Shown here piece after piece: positions 35,868-44,678 of a stretch of DNA of 64,000 nt. The notes beneath the pieces were generated by a model. The model saw nothing but the letters and a program-made list of their open reading frames with translations. It was not told the origin of the DNA and did not search any database. Each line of letters begins with the position of its first letter. Within the stretch, counting starts at the first letter, position 1. Source of the DNA: Bacteroidota bacterium (lineage in GTDB: Bacteria > Bacteroidota > Bacteroidia > Chitinophagales > Chitinophagaceae); assembly GCA_018268105.1 (NCBI GenBank), contig JAFDXG010000126.1, positions 62,001 to 126,000 of the forward strand, given 5' to 3'. The position numbers and the translations under genes were made by a program.

Positions 35868-37385
35868 TTATTTTTTGCCCTGCCTGATTATTTCCATTAC
35901 TTTTTTCATCTTCCCGTCTATATCTTTTCTCACATTTTCTACGGTAGGCGGCACATATATATCCGGCATTACTCCATTACCTTTTTCAGCAGCAATATGA
36001 TTGTATTGCACAATGCGAAACAATGGAAGCCTGACCTTTAATCCGGTATGGGGCAAAACAACATCGGGGATACGGATCCCGCTATTGCCATACCAACCAC
36101 CGCCTGCTTCTTCTCCCAGCAGTGTTACATTGGACTGTCCTTTAACTGCACCGGCAAATAAAGTAGAGGCAGAGAAAGTGGGCCCATTGATCAGTACAAA
36201 TACATTACCGTTAAAATGATTTTTACGCCTGGGATGAAACACATGTTTTTCCCAATACCTGAAATGATATTTTCCGTCGGCTTCTTTTTTAGTAACAAAA
36301 AACAGCAACATGGAATTGAAAAGTCCTGCCTGAAAATATTTTTTGTAATACCCGAGACGATTGTGGTTGGCAAACATGGTATCGCAAACCCTAAAATCTG
36401 TAGACCTGATATACCGGGTAAGCGCTGTATAGTTGCTCACATTGCCGCCGCCATTACCCCGGATATCAATTACCAGGTTGTTAATATGTTTTTTGCGGAG
36501 CTTTTTGAAACTCTTTTTGAAAAACAGAGGAAGTCTGCCGCCTGTGAAGCTGTTTATTTCCATAACAGCCATACTATCTGCATAATTAATTTTTAGCGAT
36601 CTGATACCTTCCCATTTTTCAGGTTTCTCATTTGGGTCTACCTGTTTATTGCGGGAGTGAATAAATGCTTTTAGGAGGCTGTCTGCAGAAGGGTCGAAAA
36701 CAGGTACTTCTGCAGTTTTTTTTCTTCCAAGACTGTCTATATAACCTACCGAATACATTTTTGACAAGCCCAGTATATTGCGATGATAATAAGGGAATGC
36801 CGCACTTAATCTTACATAGTTTACATTATCGGCATACCCGTCTTTTGGCATATACCGAAATAAGGTACCGGTCAGCTTTTTTTCATCAAGTCCATTAATG
36901 CTGGTAATAATCGTTCCTTTCTTTAGTACGCTGTCAGTTTTACTCAGGTTGCGGGTAATCACCATTGTGTCCGGCCATATTTTCAGAAACAGGGGAAACG
37001 ATGGTTGTGCATGTTCCCTGATCTGGCGGTTGTAAGGCTTTGGGTAGTTAAAACTGGTATGACCGCAATGGATCATAGTAGTAACAGGTGCCAGTATCTG
37101 AAACCCAAATTCCTGCCTTGTCATGGAATCGGTGATAGAATTATAATACCGGTCAAAACAATAATTCATGCTATCTCTGGGAGTGTACCAATATAATGCA
37201 GGGTGAAATTTTTCAAGAATTTCACGCAAAATGCTGTAGTCTTTCTTAAGGTCTGCAGAAGAGAATTTTTTTTGTGATGAATACAACTTTGCATTCATAC
37301 TGCAACCCGAAAAGGATAGTAGAACTAAAATAACTACAATTCCATTGATAAGCCTCTTCGCCATTGCCTCCATTAGTAGTGTCAT
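35868..37385 (-). CDS. S41-family peptidase-like lipoprotein
   Basis: 505 residues. A lipoprotein signal is present (LINGIVVILVLLSFSGC, cysteine near residue 28). The first ATG at 37385 overlaps the thiL stop as ATGA, which favours it; ATG at 37364 would give a more typical signal. The body shows S41 features: KGTIITSINGLDEKKL (a PDZ-like substrate region), VIDIRGNGGGNVSNYTALTR, and INGPTFSASTLFAGAVKGQS with the likely catalytic serine near residue 408, followed by LLGEEAGGGWYGNSG. Predicted to cleave peptides at the outer surface or periplasm. Coupled translation with thiL is positional only. Confidence 0.86.
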   Translation of the reverse strand: MTLLMEAMAKRLINGIVVILVLLSFSGCSMNAKLYSSQKKFSSADLKKDYSILREILEKFHPALYWYTPRDSMNYCFDRYYNSITDSMTRQEFGFQILAPVTTMIHCGHTSFNYPKPYNRQIREHAQPSFPLFLKIWPDTMVITRNLSKTDSVLKKGTIITSINGLDEKKLTGTLFRYMPKDGYADNVNYVRLSAAFPYYHRNILGLSKMYSVGYIDSLGRKKTAEVPVFDPSADSLLKAFIHSRNKQVDPNEKPEKWEGIRSLKINYADSMAVMEINSFTGGRLPLFFKKSFKKLRKKHINNLVIDIRGNGGGNVSNYTALTRYIRSTDFRVCDTMFANHNRLGYYKKYFQAGLFNSMLLFFVTKKEADGKYHFRYWEKHVFHPRRKNHFNGNVFVLINGPTFSASTLFAGAVKGQSNVTLLGEEAGGGWYGNSGIRIPDVVLPHTGLKVRLPLFRIVQYNHIAAEKGNGVMPDIYVPPTVENVRKDIDGKMKKVMEIIRQGKK

Positions 37386-38413
37386 TGTTTGAACGCATTC
37401 CAGCCCTGGGCAGTAATAGCATGTTTTTTCCCAGACCGGGTGATAATATGTGCCCCTTCATCGGGTCCGGTGATATATCCAATAACGCTGATTTGCTCGT
37501 TTAGTACAATCTTATCGTGTTCTTTTTGATCAATTGTAAACAGCAATTCATAATCTTCTCCTCCGCTAAGGGCGCAGGCAGTTGGGTCAAGTTCCAGTTT
37601 AAAGGCAAACTCCCGGGATTGTTCCGCAATAGGCAACTTGTCTTCATATAATACGCAACCGGCATTGCTTTGTTTGCAGATATGCAATATTTCACTGCTT
37701 AATCCATCGCTGATATCCATCATGCTGGTTGGCTGTATATCATTTTTCTCTAAAAACTCCACAATATCCTTCCGGGCTTCGGGTTTCAACAGTCGGCGTA
37801 AGATATAATCCTGTTCTTCCAGATCCGGCTGCACCGAGGGACTTTCAAGGAAAATTTTCTTTTCACGTTCCATCAGTAAAAGCCCGAGGTATGCAGCACC
37901 CAGGTCTCCGCTTACACAAAGCAGGTCGCCCTTCCTGGCGCCATCACGTTTTACAAATCGGTTTTCCGTTACCTCGCCAATCGCTGTTACGCTGATTATA
38001 AATCCCTTGTTGGAAGTAGTAGTGTCGCCGCCTACCAGGTCAACATTATATTTCTGGCAGGCTGCATATACCCCTTCATAAAATTCTTCAAGTGCCTCCA
38101 CACTAAAACGATTGCTGATGCCGATGCTAACCGTTACCTGTGTAGGAGTGGCATTCATGGCATATACATCACTAAGATTTACAATTACCGCTTTGTAGCC
38201 GAGATGTGTTAGTGGTGTATATACAAGATCAAAATGTACCCCTTCTATTAACAGGTCTGTGGTAACTACTATCTGTTTTCCAAAATGATCAAGCACTGCG
38301 GCATCATCGCCCACACTTACTACAGTAGATGCATTTCGTATTTCGTTATTGCGTGTAAGATGATCTATCAGACCAAATTCTCCTAATGTTGCAATCTCAG
38401 TTCTTGACGACAT
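37382..38413 (-). CDS. thiL: Thiamine-phosphate kinase
   Basis: Phosphorylates thiamine monophosphate to the active pyrophosphate form. The 343 residues have ThiL motifs: TVVSVGDDAAVLDHFGK, VTTDLLIEGVHFDLVYTP, LGYKAVIVNLSDVYAMNA, DLVGGDTTTSNKGFIISVTA, and MMDISDGLSSEILHI in the C-terminal half, then CALSGGEDYELLF. The stop overlaps the next gene's ATG by four bases (ATGA), suggesting coupled translation. No other thiamine genes are nearby. Confidence 0.95.
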   Translation of the reverse strand: MSSRTEIATLGEFGLIDHLTRNNEIRNASTVVSVGDDAAVLDHFGKQIVVTTDLLIEGVHFDLVYTPLTHLGYKAVIVNLSDVYAMNATPTQVTVSIGISNRFSVEALEEFYEGVYAACQKYNVDLVGGDTTTSNKGFIISVTAIGEVTENRFVKRDGARKGDLLCVSGDLGAAYLGLLLMEREKKIFLESPSVQPDLEEQDYILRRLLKPEARKDIVEFLEKNDIQPTSMMDISDGLSSEILHICKQSNAGCVLYEDKLPIAEQSREFAFKLELDPTACALSGGEDYELLFTIDQKEHDKIVLNEQISVIGYITGPDEGAHIITRSGKKHAITAQGWNAFKQ

Positions 38414-38442
38414 GCGATAATGATTTTTTAATTTTTTAAAAG

Positions 38443-38500
38443 CTATCAGGTGTCAGCTATGGGCTATGAGCTTTGGGCAATAAGCTATGGGATGTAGGAT
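38443..38500. repeat. Intergenic spacer with short repeated words
   Basis: Between thiL and the phosphatase gene, words such as GGCTATGAGC, GAGCTTTGGGC, AATAAGC and GCTATGGG recur. They resemble those in the spacer at 1398-1572. No coding frame is supported. Confidence 0.45.
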
Positions 38501-38524
38501 AAAAGTAATTTTGCTCAATGCCCC

Positions 38525-39298
38525 CTACCTTCTTCCATTTACATAATCAAGCAGTCCATCGTGTATCTTACCATTGGATGCAATGATTTGAGGCTGGTAG
38601 GGAGAATAGTATTTGCCGCTGAAGTCTGTTATAGTTCCACCCGCTTCTTCCACTATCAGAAACCCTGCGGCGCTATCCCATGCATTTAGTTTATGTTCGT
38701 AAAAACCATCAAAACGTCCGGCTGCCACCCAGCATAAATCTATTGCTGCCGAACCCAGCCGCCTGACAGGTACACCATTCCGGATAAGTTTTTCAAAAAC
38801 TACTAATGGGCCGTTGGGCTCATTTAGATAAGTATAGGGAAATCCGGTAACAAGACAGGCATGATCAACCTCGGTTTGTGCACTTACTTTTATGGGTTTC
38901 CCATTCAGCGTTGCCCCTTTGTCCTTTTCTGCAAAAAACAGTTCATCAAGAAAAGGGTTGTACACCGCACCCAGTATTATTTTCTCACCATACTCCACAG
39001 CAATACTCACGCAACAGATTGGGATTCCATTGGCATAGTTAATGGTGCCATCAATAGGATCAATGATCCACTTATAAGGAGAATCTGTAACAATTTCTCC
39101 GGATTCTTCGCTCAAAATAAAATGATCCGGAAAGTTTTTTTGTATTACATTAAAAATGGCTCTCTCTGAAGCATGGTCTACTTCTGTTACCAGGTTGTTT
39201 AATCCTTCTTTGTTGGTAATAGCAAAAGAGGTGTTAAACGACTCCTTCATTATTTGTCCGGCAACTTCTGTGGCCTGTAGTAAGACTGTTTTTAACAT
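38525..39298 (-). CDS. Inositol-monophosphatase-family phosphatase
   Basis: 257 residues with metal-binding signatures: HFILSEESGEIV near residue 63, IIDPIDGTINYANGIPICCV near residue 85, and NAWDSAAGFLIVEEAGG near 205. These match Mg-dependent inositol monophosphatase/CysQ-type enzymes. LGSAAIDLCWVAAGRFDGFY is also typical. Substrate could be inositol phosphate, a nucleotide phosphate (PAP) or fructose bisphosphate; sequence alone does not decide. Divergent from the glycosyltransferase gene at 39383, with 84 bases between. Confidence 0.92.
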   Translation of the reverse strand: MLKTVLLQATEVAGQIMKESFNTSFAITNKEGLNNLVTEVDHASERAIFNVIQKNFPDHFILSEESGEIVTDSPYKWIIDPIDGTINYANGIPICCVSIAVEYGEKIILGAVYNPFLDELFFAEKDKGATLNGKPIKVSAQTEVDHACLVTGFPYTYLNEPNGPLVVFEKLIRNGVPVRRLGSAAIDLCWVAAGRFDGFYEHKLNAWDSAAGFLIVEEAGGTITDFSGKYYSPYQPQIIASNGKIHDGLLDYVNGRR

Positions 39299-39382
39299 GC
39301 CGCAAAGATAGGGACTTGAAAAAATACTATGATCTAATTCAATTATCTAATGCTATTTTGCAAATATCTCAACCAGTAAGAG

Positions 39383-40615
39383 ATGGAACTTTCCATAATC
39401 ATAGTCAACTATAATGTTAAATACTTCCTGGAGCAGTGCCTGCACTCTGTTTTGAAAGCAGGTAAAGCGATAGCAATGGAAGTTATTGTAATAGACAATT
39501 GTTCTACCGATGGCAGTGAAGCCTATATAAAAAAGCTGTTCCCCGGCATCAGTTATTATTTAAATGATAGCAATACCGGTTTTGCCAAAGCCTGCAATAC
39601 AGGATTATCAAGGGCAAGCGGTGAGTATATACTTTTTTTAAATCCCGATACTATTGTACCCGAAGATTGTTTTGTAAAATGTATAGAGCATTTCCGGAGC
39701 TGTCAGTCAGCCGGCGCACTGGGAGTTCGCATGATAGATGGTGCAGGTCAATATTTAAAAGAAAGTAAACGTGGATTTCCCGATGCTGCCACTTCCTTCT
39801 TTAAGCTCACCGGGCTTTCCTGGTTATTCCCCCATTCATCTTTTTTTGCAAGGTATTATCTTGGTAATAAAGATGAATATACTATTGCCGAAATTGATGT
39901 TCTACCCGGGGCTTTTTTATTTACAAGTAAAGATATACTTCACAAAACCGGGAGTTTTGATGAAAGTTTCTTTATGTATGGGGAAGATATTGATCTCAGC
40001 TACCGCATACAACGGGCAGGTTTCAGAAACTTATATTACCCTGAAGTAACTATCATTCATTTCAAAGGGGAGAGTACCCGCAAACAAAGCCTGAAGTATA
40101 TCATCATATTTTATAAGGCAATGAACATTTTTGTAAAAAAACATTACAGTGCTAACCGGGCGTTATTGTTTGCCTTATTCATCCGGGTGGCAATAGTGTG
40201 TCGCGCAATATTAACCGGTGTTTTTACATTAACCGGGATTATATATTCTTATACAAAAACTATTTTCAGAAAAAATACAGACAATACGAATAACAAACTT
40301 ATTGTGTATGTGGGGGCTGATTATACAGATGAAATTAAAAAAGTACTGGAGAAAGCCGGATTTTCGGACAGAGTTGATGAATGGGTGAATCCCGGGATTC
40401 AAAATCCCGGGATCAAAATTTTTACTAAGAGAACCGATATCTCCACAAAAAGTTTGGTATTTTGCGAAAGTGGCGATCTGTCATTTGCAACAATTATATC
40501 GGCAATGGTAACTTTAGGAGGAGATAAGAAAATACTGATTCATGGACAAAGCACCAAAAGCATCGTAGGCAGCCCGGCAAAAGACACAAAAGGTATATCC
40601 ATTGCATTGTTGTAA
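39383..40615 (+). CDS. Family 2 glycosyltransferase with membrane segment and extra C-terminal domain
   Basis: 410 residues. The GT-A core is clear: LSIIIVNYNVKYFLEQCLHS, VIVIDNCSTDGSEAYI, FLNPDTIVPEDC (metal-binding DxD-like), and SFDESFFMYGEDIDLSYRIQ near residue 195. Two hydrophobic segments near 255-300 may anchor it in the inner membrane. The last 100 residues form a separate domain I do not recognise (IVYVGADYTDEIKKVLEKAG, VFCESGDLSFATII). Relatives are rhamnosyl- or related transferases for surface polysaccharides. An in-frame 15-base tandem repeat (NPGIQ/NPGIK) lies near residue 336. Confidence 0.9.
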   Translation: MELSIIIVNYNVKYFLEQCLHSVLKAGKAIAMEVIVIDNCSTDGSEAYIKKLFPGISYYLNDSNTGFAKACNTGLSRASGEYILFLNPDTIVPEDCFVKCIEHFRSCQSAGALGVRMIDGAGQYLKESKRGFPDAATSFFKLTGLSWLFPHSSFFARYYLGNKDEYTIAEIDVLPGAFLFTSKDILHKTGSFDESFFMYGEDIDLSYRIQRAGFRNLYYPEVTIIHFKGESTRKQSLKYIIIFYKAMNIFVKKHYSANRALLFALFIRVAIVCRAILTGVFTLTGIIYSYTKTIFRKNTDNTNNKLIVYVGADYTDEIKKVLEKAGFSDRVDEWVNPGIQNPGIKIFTKRTDISTKSLVFCESGDLSFATIISAMVTLGGDKKILIHGQSTKSIVGSPAKDTKGISIALL

Positions 40616-40712
40616 GCTTACAGTTATTTGCCCAGGAGAAATGATGAGAATTAGGCACATACAACGGAGTGTACTACATTTGCTTTAATATCTTTCACTA
40701 ACCCGGCTATTC

Positions 40713-42239
40713 ATGGGCCTTATCGAAATACGCATTCCGCAAACAATTGCTAAAACGCTGAAGCTGCCGATTGACTCTCCCGGACGTCAGCAACAACGTA
40801 TATTAAAGCGATTATTGAAAAAATCACGCTATACAGAATTTGGGCAGACATATCATTTTGATGAGATATTACTGCATAAAGACCTGACTAAAATCTTCCA
40901 GCAGAGAGTTCCCATATTTGACTATGATAAAATTTATGACGAATGGTGGCACCGTACCCTGGAGGGTATACCGGATGTTTGCTGGCCGGGAAAAATAAAA
41001 TATTTTGCTCTCAGCTCCGGCACATCAGGATCCGCCAGTAAATATATCCCTGTTACCAACGACTTAATGAAAGGAAACAGGATAGTGATGATCAAACAAA
41101 TGTTTTCACTCCGCAATTACGAAAATATTCCTGTAAAATCTATCAGTAAAGGATGGTTAATGCTGGGGGGGAGTACCGACCTGCAAAAAGGGCCGGGATA
41201 TTACGCAGGCGACCTGAGCGGGATTACTGCAAAAAAAGTACCTTTTTGGTTTTCACCCTTTTACAAACCCGGTAAAAAAATTGCACGAACAAAAGACTGG
41301 CATACCAAACTGGGCGAAGTAGTGGAACAGGCGCCAAACTGGGATATTGGATTTGTAGTGGGCGTGCCTGCATGGATACAAATGATAATGGAACTGATCA
41401 TAGAGCGGTACAGACTAAAAAATATTCATGAAATGTGGCCCAATCTTGCCTTTTATGTACATGGGGGGGTTGCTTTTGAACCATATAAAAAGGGTTTTGA
41501 AAAACTATTGGGTAAGCCACTTACTTATATCGAAACCTATCTCGCTTCTGAGGGATTTATTGCTTACCAGGACAGACAGGGAATAAAAGGGATGAAACTG
41601 AATACCAATGTGCATATCTTCCTGGAATTTGTTCCTTTTAACAGCGAGAATTTTGATCAATCGGGCAATATCCGGGAAAACCCAAAGGTGTTATTAGTAG
41701 ATGAAGTAGAAGAGGGAAAAGATTATGCCATACTATTAAGTACTTCAGCAGGCGCCTGGCGGTATCTTATTGGTGATACGGTAAGGTTTACCAGCAAAGA
41801 GAGATCGGAGATAGTAATCACCGGCCGTACCAAACATTTTTTAAGCCTGGTAGGTGAACACCTCAGCGTAGACAATATGAATAAAGCTATTGAGTTGGCT
41901 GGTCAGGATATGAATATTTCTATACCGGAGTTTACCGTTGCTGGTGTGCCACTCGATTCATTTTTTGCACATCACTGGTATATTGCCTGCGATGATGTTG
42001 TTGACGCAGATCAGCTACGATTGAGTATTGACAACCATCTTAAAGCGCTCAATGATGATTATGCCGTAGAACGAAGAAGCGCCCTTAAAGAAATATTTCT
42101 TACTGTATTGCCTGAAAAGACATTTATGGAATTTATGGAAATGAAAGGGAAGCTTGGAGGACAACATAAATTTCCAAGGGTAATGAAAGGCAAGATGCTG
42201 GAAGAATGGCAACATTTTATTGCATCGGTTGCATTGTAA
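40713..42239 (+). CDS. GH3-type acyl-adenylating enzyme family protein
   Basis: 508 residues. The family, named for plant GH3 auxin-conjugating enzymes, adenylates a carboxylic acid and couples it to an amine. Visible motifs are FALSSGTSGSASKYIPVTND near residue 105 (P-loop for ATP), a middle block LAFYVHGGVAFEPYKKGFEKL, YLASEGFIAYQ, then WRYLIGDTVRFTS near 350 (the YRVGD-like motif) and EIVITGRTKHFLSLVGEHLS (hinge). Bacterial members are common in Bacteroidota and their natural substrates are not established. Stands alone on the plus strand. Confidence 0.87.
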   Translation: MGLIEIRIPQTIAKTLKLPIDSPGRQQQRILKRLLKKSRYTEFGQTYHFDEILLHKDLTKIFQQRVPIFDYDKIYDEWWHRTLEGIPDVCWPGKIKYFALSSGTSGSASKYIPVTNDLMKGNRIVMIKQMFSLRNYENIPVKSISKGWLMLGGSTDLQKGPGYYAGDLSGITAKKVPFWFSPFYKPGKKIARTKDWHTKLGEVVEQAPNWDIGFVVGVPAWIQMIMELIIERYRLKNIHEMWPNLAFYVHGGVAFEPYKKGFEKLLGKPLTYIETYLASEGFIAYQDRQGIKGMKLNTNVHIFLEFVPFNSENFDQSGNIRENPKVLLVDEVEEGKDYAILLSTSAGAWRYLIGDTVRFTSKERSEIVITGRTKHFLSLVGEHLSVDNMNKAIELAGQDMNISIPEFTVAGVPLDSFFAHHWYIACDDVVDADQLRLSIDNHLKALNDDYAVERRSALKEIFLTVLPEKTFMEFMEMKGKLGGQHKFPRVMKGKMLEEWQHFIASVAL

Positions 42240-42349
42240 TGCTTACTTCTATATATCTTTCAATTCTGATTAACGGATTTTTACCCTATCTGTTAAGTAC
42301 AGTTTCATATTTTTATGCATGGTTTTAAACATATCCAAAAGCTGATAAT

Positions 42350-42991
42350 ATGATTGAGGCTCTCTTAAAAGGATTGGCATTAGGTTTTATATTGGCATTG
42401 TCTGTAGGTCCGGTAATATTTACTATTATAAAGCAAAGTATTTATAACGGACATGAAGGCGGTTTCAGTTTTGTAGCCGGAGTGTGGATAAGCGATATAC
42501 TGCTGGTAATCCTCAGCAATGCTTTTACAGAACTGGTTAAAGAGTTACTGGAATATAAAAAGCTTATCGGTTATACCGGCAGCGGGTTCCTTCTGGGTAT
42601 GGGTATTTATTACCTTCTTTTTAAAAAGGCAAAAGCATCACCCAATGGAGATGCCGTGGAGGTAAAACTTGGCAGAAAAGATCATACACAAATACTGTTG
42701 TCTGGGTTTTTAATCAACACCTTAAATCCAAGTGTTATTATTTTCTGGTTAGTGAATGCCACCGCATTTGCAGTAAGCCATACCTTGCAGCAGCGTATAG
42801 TGATATTTACTACCTGTATATTGTTCAATATGATTGCTGATGTGGCTAAAGTACTGCTTGCAGGTGGGCTGCGTAAACGGCTCACACCTCATAATATTTC
42901 ACTGATTACCCGCATATCCGGGGGTATACTTATAGTATTTGCTTTTGCGCTTATTTACGGTATAATCTTTTTGAGTGATAAGGTGCAGTAA
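42350..42991 (+). CDS. LysE-family translocator
   Basis: 213 residues with about six hydrophobic helices, the LysE/RhtB exporter layout. The N-terminal GFILALSVGPVIFTIIKQSI matches the family's opening helix with its conserved GP motif. FLINTLNPSVIIFWLVNATA is the other diagnostic segment (NP-x(2)-IIFW). Such proteins export amino acids or small amphipathic compounds across the inner membrane. No regulator gene is adjacent and the substrate is unknown. Confidence 0.88.
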   Translation: MIEALLKGLALGFILALSVGPVIFTIIKQSIYNGHEGGFSFVAGVWISDILLVILSNAFTELVKELLEYKKLIGYTGSGFLLGMGIYYLLFKKAKASPNGDAVEVKLGRKDHTQILLSGFLINTLNPSVIIFWLVNATAFAVSHTLQQRIVIFTTCILFNMIADVAKVLLAGGLRKRLTPHNISLITRISGGILIVFAFALIYGIIFLSDKVQ

Positions 42992-42998
42992 CAGTGTT

Positions 42999-43395
42999 CT
43001 AACTATAGAACAATACTTCGTAAATATTGCCTAAAGAATAATTGACTTCAAACTCATAGTAAACATCTGAACCGGTAGTATAAAATTCGGCATTATTGTC
43101 CTGGTAAATCGGGTATATATTTGGGTATGCGTAGCCGTTATATTGGGTTCTTCAAACCAGTACCCCACATAAAGATATTTATCATCCAGTAATACAGCCG
43201 TCCTTGAATCAGGATAAGTTGCGTCACCGGAGATGAGATCAACAACCCCGGGAGACCTGGGAACATTTCCCAAACGGCTTCATCAAGTTTGCCGTCAACA
43301 ACCGGAGCCTGGCTGATTTTATATACAGTATAATCCACTGTATCTTCTTCCTTACAGCGCTGCTGATATGATAGTCCGGTTGGCTGTACAGACAT
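42999..43395 (-). pseudogene. Decayed CBM9-like (carbohydrate-binding family 9 type) protein gene
   Basis: Three minus-strand frames join into one CBM9-like domain. The first (from 43395) reads DYTVYKISQAPVVDGKLDEAVWE; the second (from about 43265) reads VPRSPGVVDLISGDATYPD, SRTAVLLDDKYLYVGYWFEE and PNITATHTQI; the third (from about 43090) reads NNAEFYTTGSDVYYEFEVNY and SLGNIYEVLFYS before a stop at 42999. The order IDGKLDEAVW, DDKYLYVGYWFEEP, DNNAEF, YYEFEVN is that of secreted family-9-type binding domains in Bacteroidota. Two frameshifts and loss of the rest of the gene mark it as broken. A signal peptide is not seen. Confidence 0.7.
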
Positions 43396-43457
43396 TGAAA
43401 AAAAGCATGGAGAGTATTGTACAAATGGAATATTTCAGTTTCTGCATGGGTCCTTTG

Positions 43458-43703
43458 CTAAAAATTGGGGTATAACTGATGAATACGTTTTAGCCAACCG
43501 TGTATGTCTTCTGCAGAAATAGCTCCCGAATTGAGATCCCCCAGGCTGAAACGAATAGTGCGGTTTCCCGTATTAGAAATAAATACAAAATTTCCTCCAA
43601 AATAGATGCTATACTTTTCGAGTCCCTCAGGAGTATCGAGTTTTCTGAAATTACTGGTATTGGTTAATGCTTCAAAATCTGTCAGCACACTTATATTATT
43701 CAT
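43458..43703 (-). CDS. Small hypothetical protein
   Basis: 81 residues from the ATG at 43703 (MNNISVLTDFEALTNTSNFR). The frame is open to 43796, but the added leader is hydrophobic, non-homologous and overlaps the divergent SDR gene. The sequence includes LDTPEGLEKYSIYFGGNFVF, RTIRFSLGDLNSGAISAEDI and a C-terminal WLKRIHQLYP, a compact alpha/beta domain with no motif I recognise. Neighbours are the decayed CBM9 gene and the SDR gene; nothing links it to either. Confidence 0.6.
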   Translation of the reverse strand: MNNISVLTDFEALTNTSNFRKLDTPEGLEKYSIYFGGNFVFISNTGNRTIRFSLGDLNSGAISAEDIHGWLKRIHQLYPNF

Positions 43704-43755
43704 GCTGCAAAAATAAATGAAATTGTTTATTACATTCGGTATAAATACATGAATT

Positions 43756-44454
43756 ATGAGAAATATGTCAATTATAATAACCGGTGCATCGGGCAACCTT
43801 GGTAAAGCAGTGGCAGAAAAATTCCTGACAGAAGGACATACAGTAACCGGTACAGTTCACTCCATTCAAAAAAGTATTACAAATATTACAAATAGCAAAT
43901 ATGAAACAGCTCAGGTTGATTTGAAGGATGAAAAAGAAGTTCAGCAATTTGTAGACTCGGTTATTGACAAACACCACCACATTGATGTGGCTGTTTTAAC
44001 CGCAGGTGGATTTGCAATGGGGTCAATAACCGAAACTGAACTATCAGATATACAGCAACAACTCAACCTGAATTTTGCAACCGCCTACAATGTTGCACGT
44101 CCGGTATTCAATCAAATGATGAAACAAAAAAAAGGACATATATTTCTCATAGGCGCTCGGGCAGGTATAGATGCGAGATTTAGTAAAAACACTATTGCCT
44201 ACGGAATGTCAAAAGCATTATTATTCAGATTGGCAGAGTTATTGAATGAAGAGGCAAAAGGCACTGAAGTAGTAACTAGTGTAATAGTACCGGGTATTAT
44301 TGACACTCCGCAAAACCGGGCAGCCATGCCTGATGCTGATATATCTTCTTGGGTAAAGCCAGATGCAATTGCCGAAATCATTTATTATTACTGCAGCAGT
44401 GCCGCATCGGTCCTGCGGGAACCTATTCTCAAAGTATATAATAACTTCCAGTAA
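43756..44454 (+). CDS. Short-chain dehydrogenase/reductase
   Basis: 232 residues with SDR features: the nucleotide-binding IIITGASGNLGKAVAEKF at the N-terminus, DVAVLTAGGFAMGS, and the active-site YGMSK near residue 156. Upstream of the Tyr, the usual Ser position reads within FLIGARAGIDARF, so the catalytic Ser is not obvious; some SDR branches share this GARAG variation. The C-terminal VVTSVIVPGIIDTPQNRAA is typical. Starts at 43756; an internal ATG at 43765 is possible. Substrate unknown. Confidence 0.88.
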   Translation: MRNMSIIITGASGNLGKAVAEKFLTEGHTVTGTVHSIQKSITNITNSKYETAQVDLKDEKEVQQFVDSVIDKHHHIDVAVLTAGGFAMGSITETELSDIQQQLNLNFATAYNVARPVFNQMMKQKKGHIFLIGARAGIDARFSKNTIAYGMSKALLFRLAELLNEEAKGTEVVTSVIVPGIIDTPQNRAAMPDADISSWVKPDAIAEIIYYYCSSAASVLREPILKVYNNFQ

Positions 44455-44678
44455 GAATATTAACTAAAATTTTAACGTTGTAAATTTGGTTGCCGTTGGG
44501 GATTGAGGATATTTGCCTGTCCAGGAAACTTTCATTTCATTTTTTTTCCTTACCTGATTAATCCAATTTTTGAGTATCTGCCTGGTGCCGCCATGTAAAA
44601 CTAAAACCTTTGTGTTCGGATTTTTCGTTTTATCTATTTATTGGAATTACAATTTTATATTAACCGATTTCATTACCA

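Noticed and set aside
36216..36596. 126-codon plus-strand frame inside the S41 peptidase gene
   Set aside because: It is the antisense shadow of a gene with clear S41 motifs.
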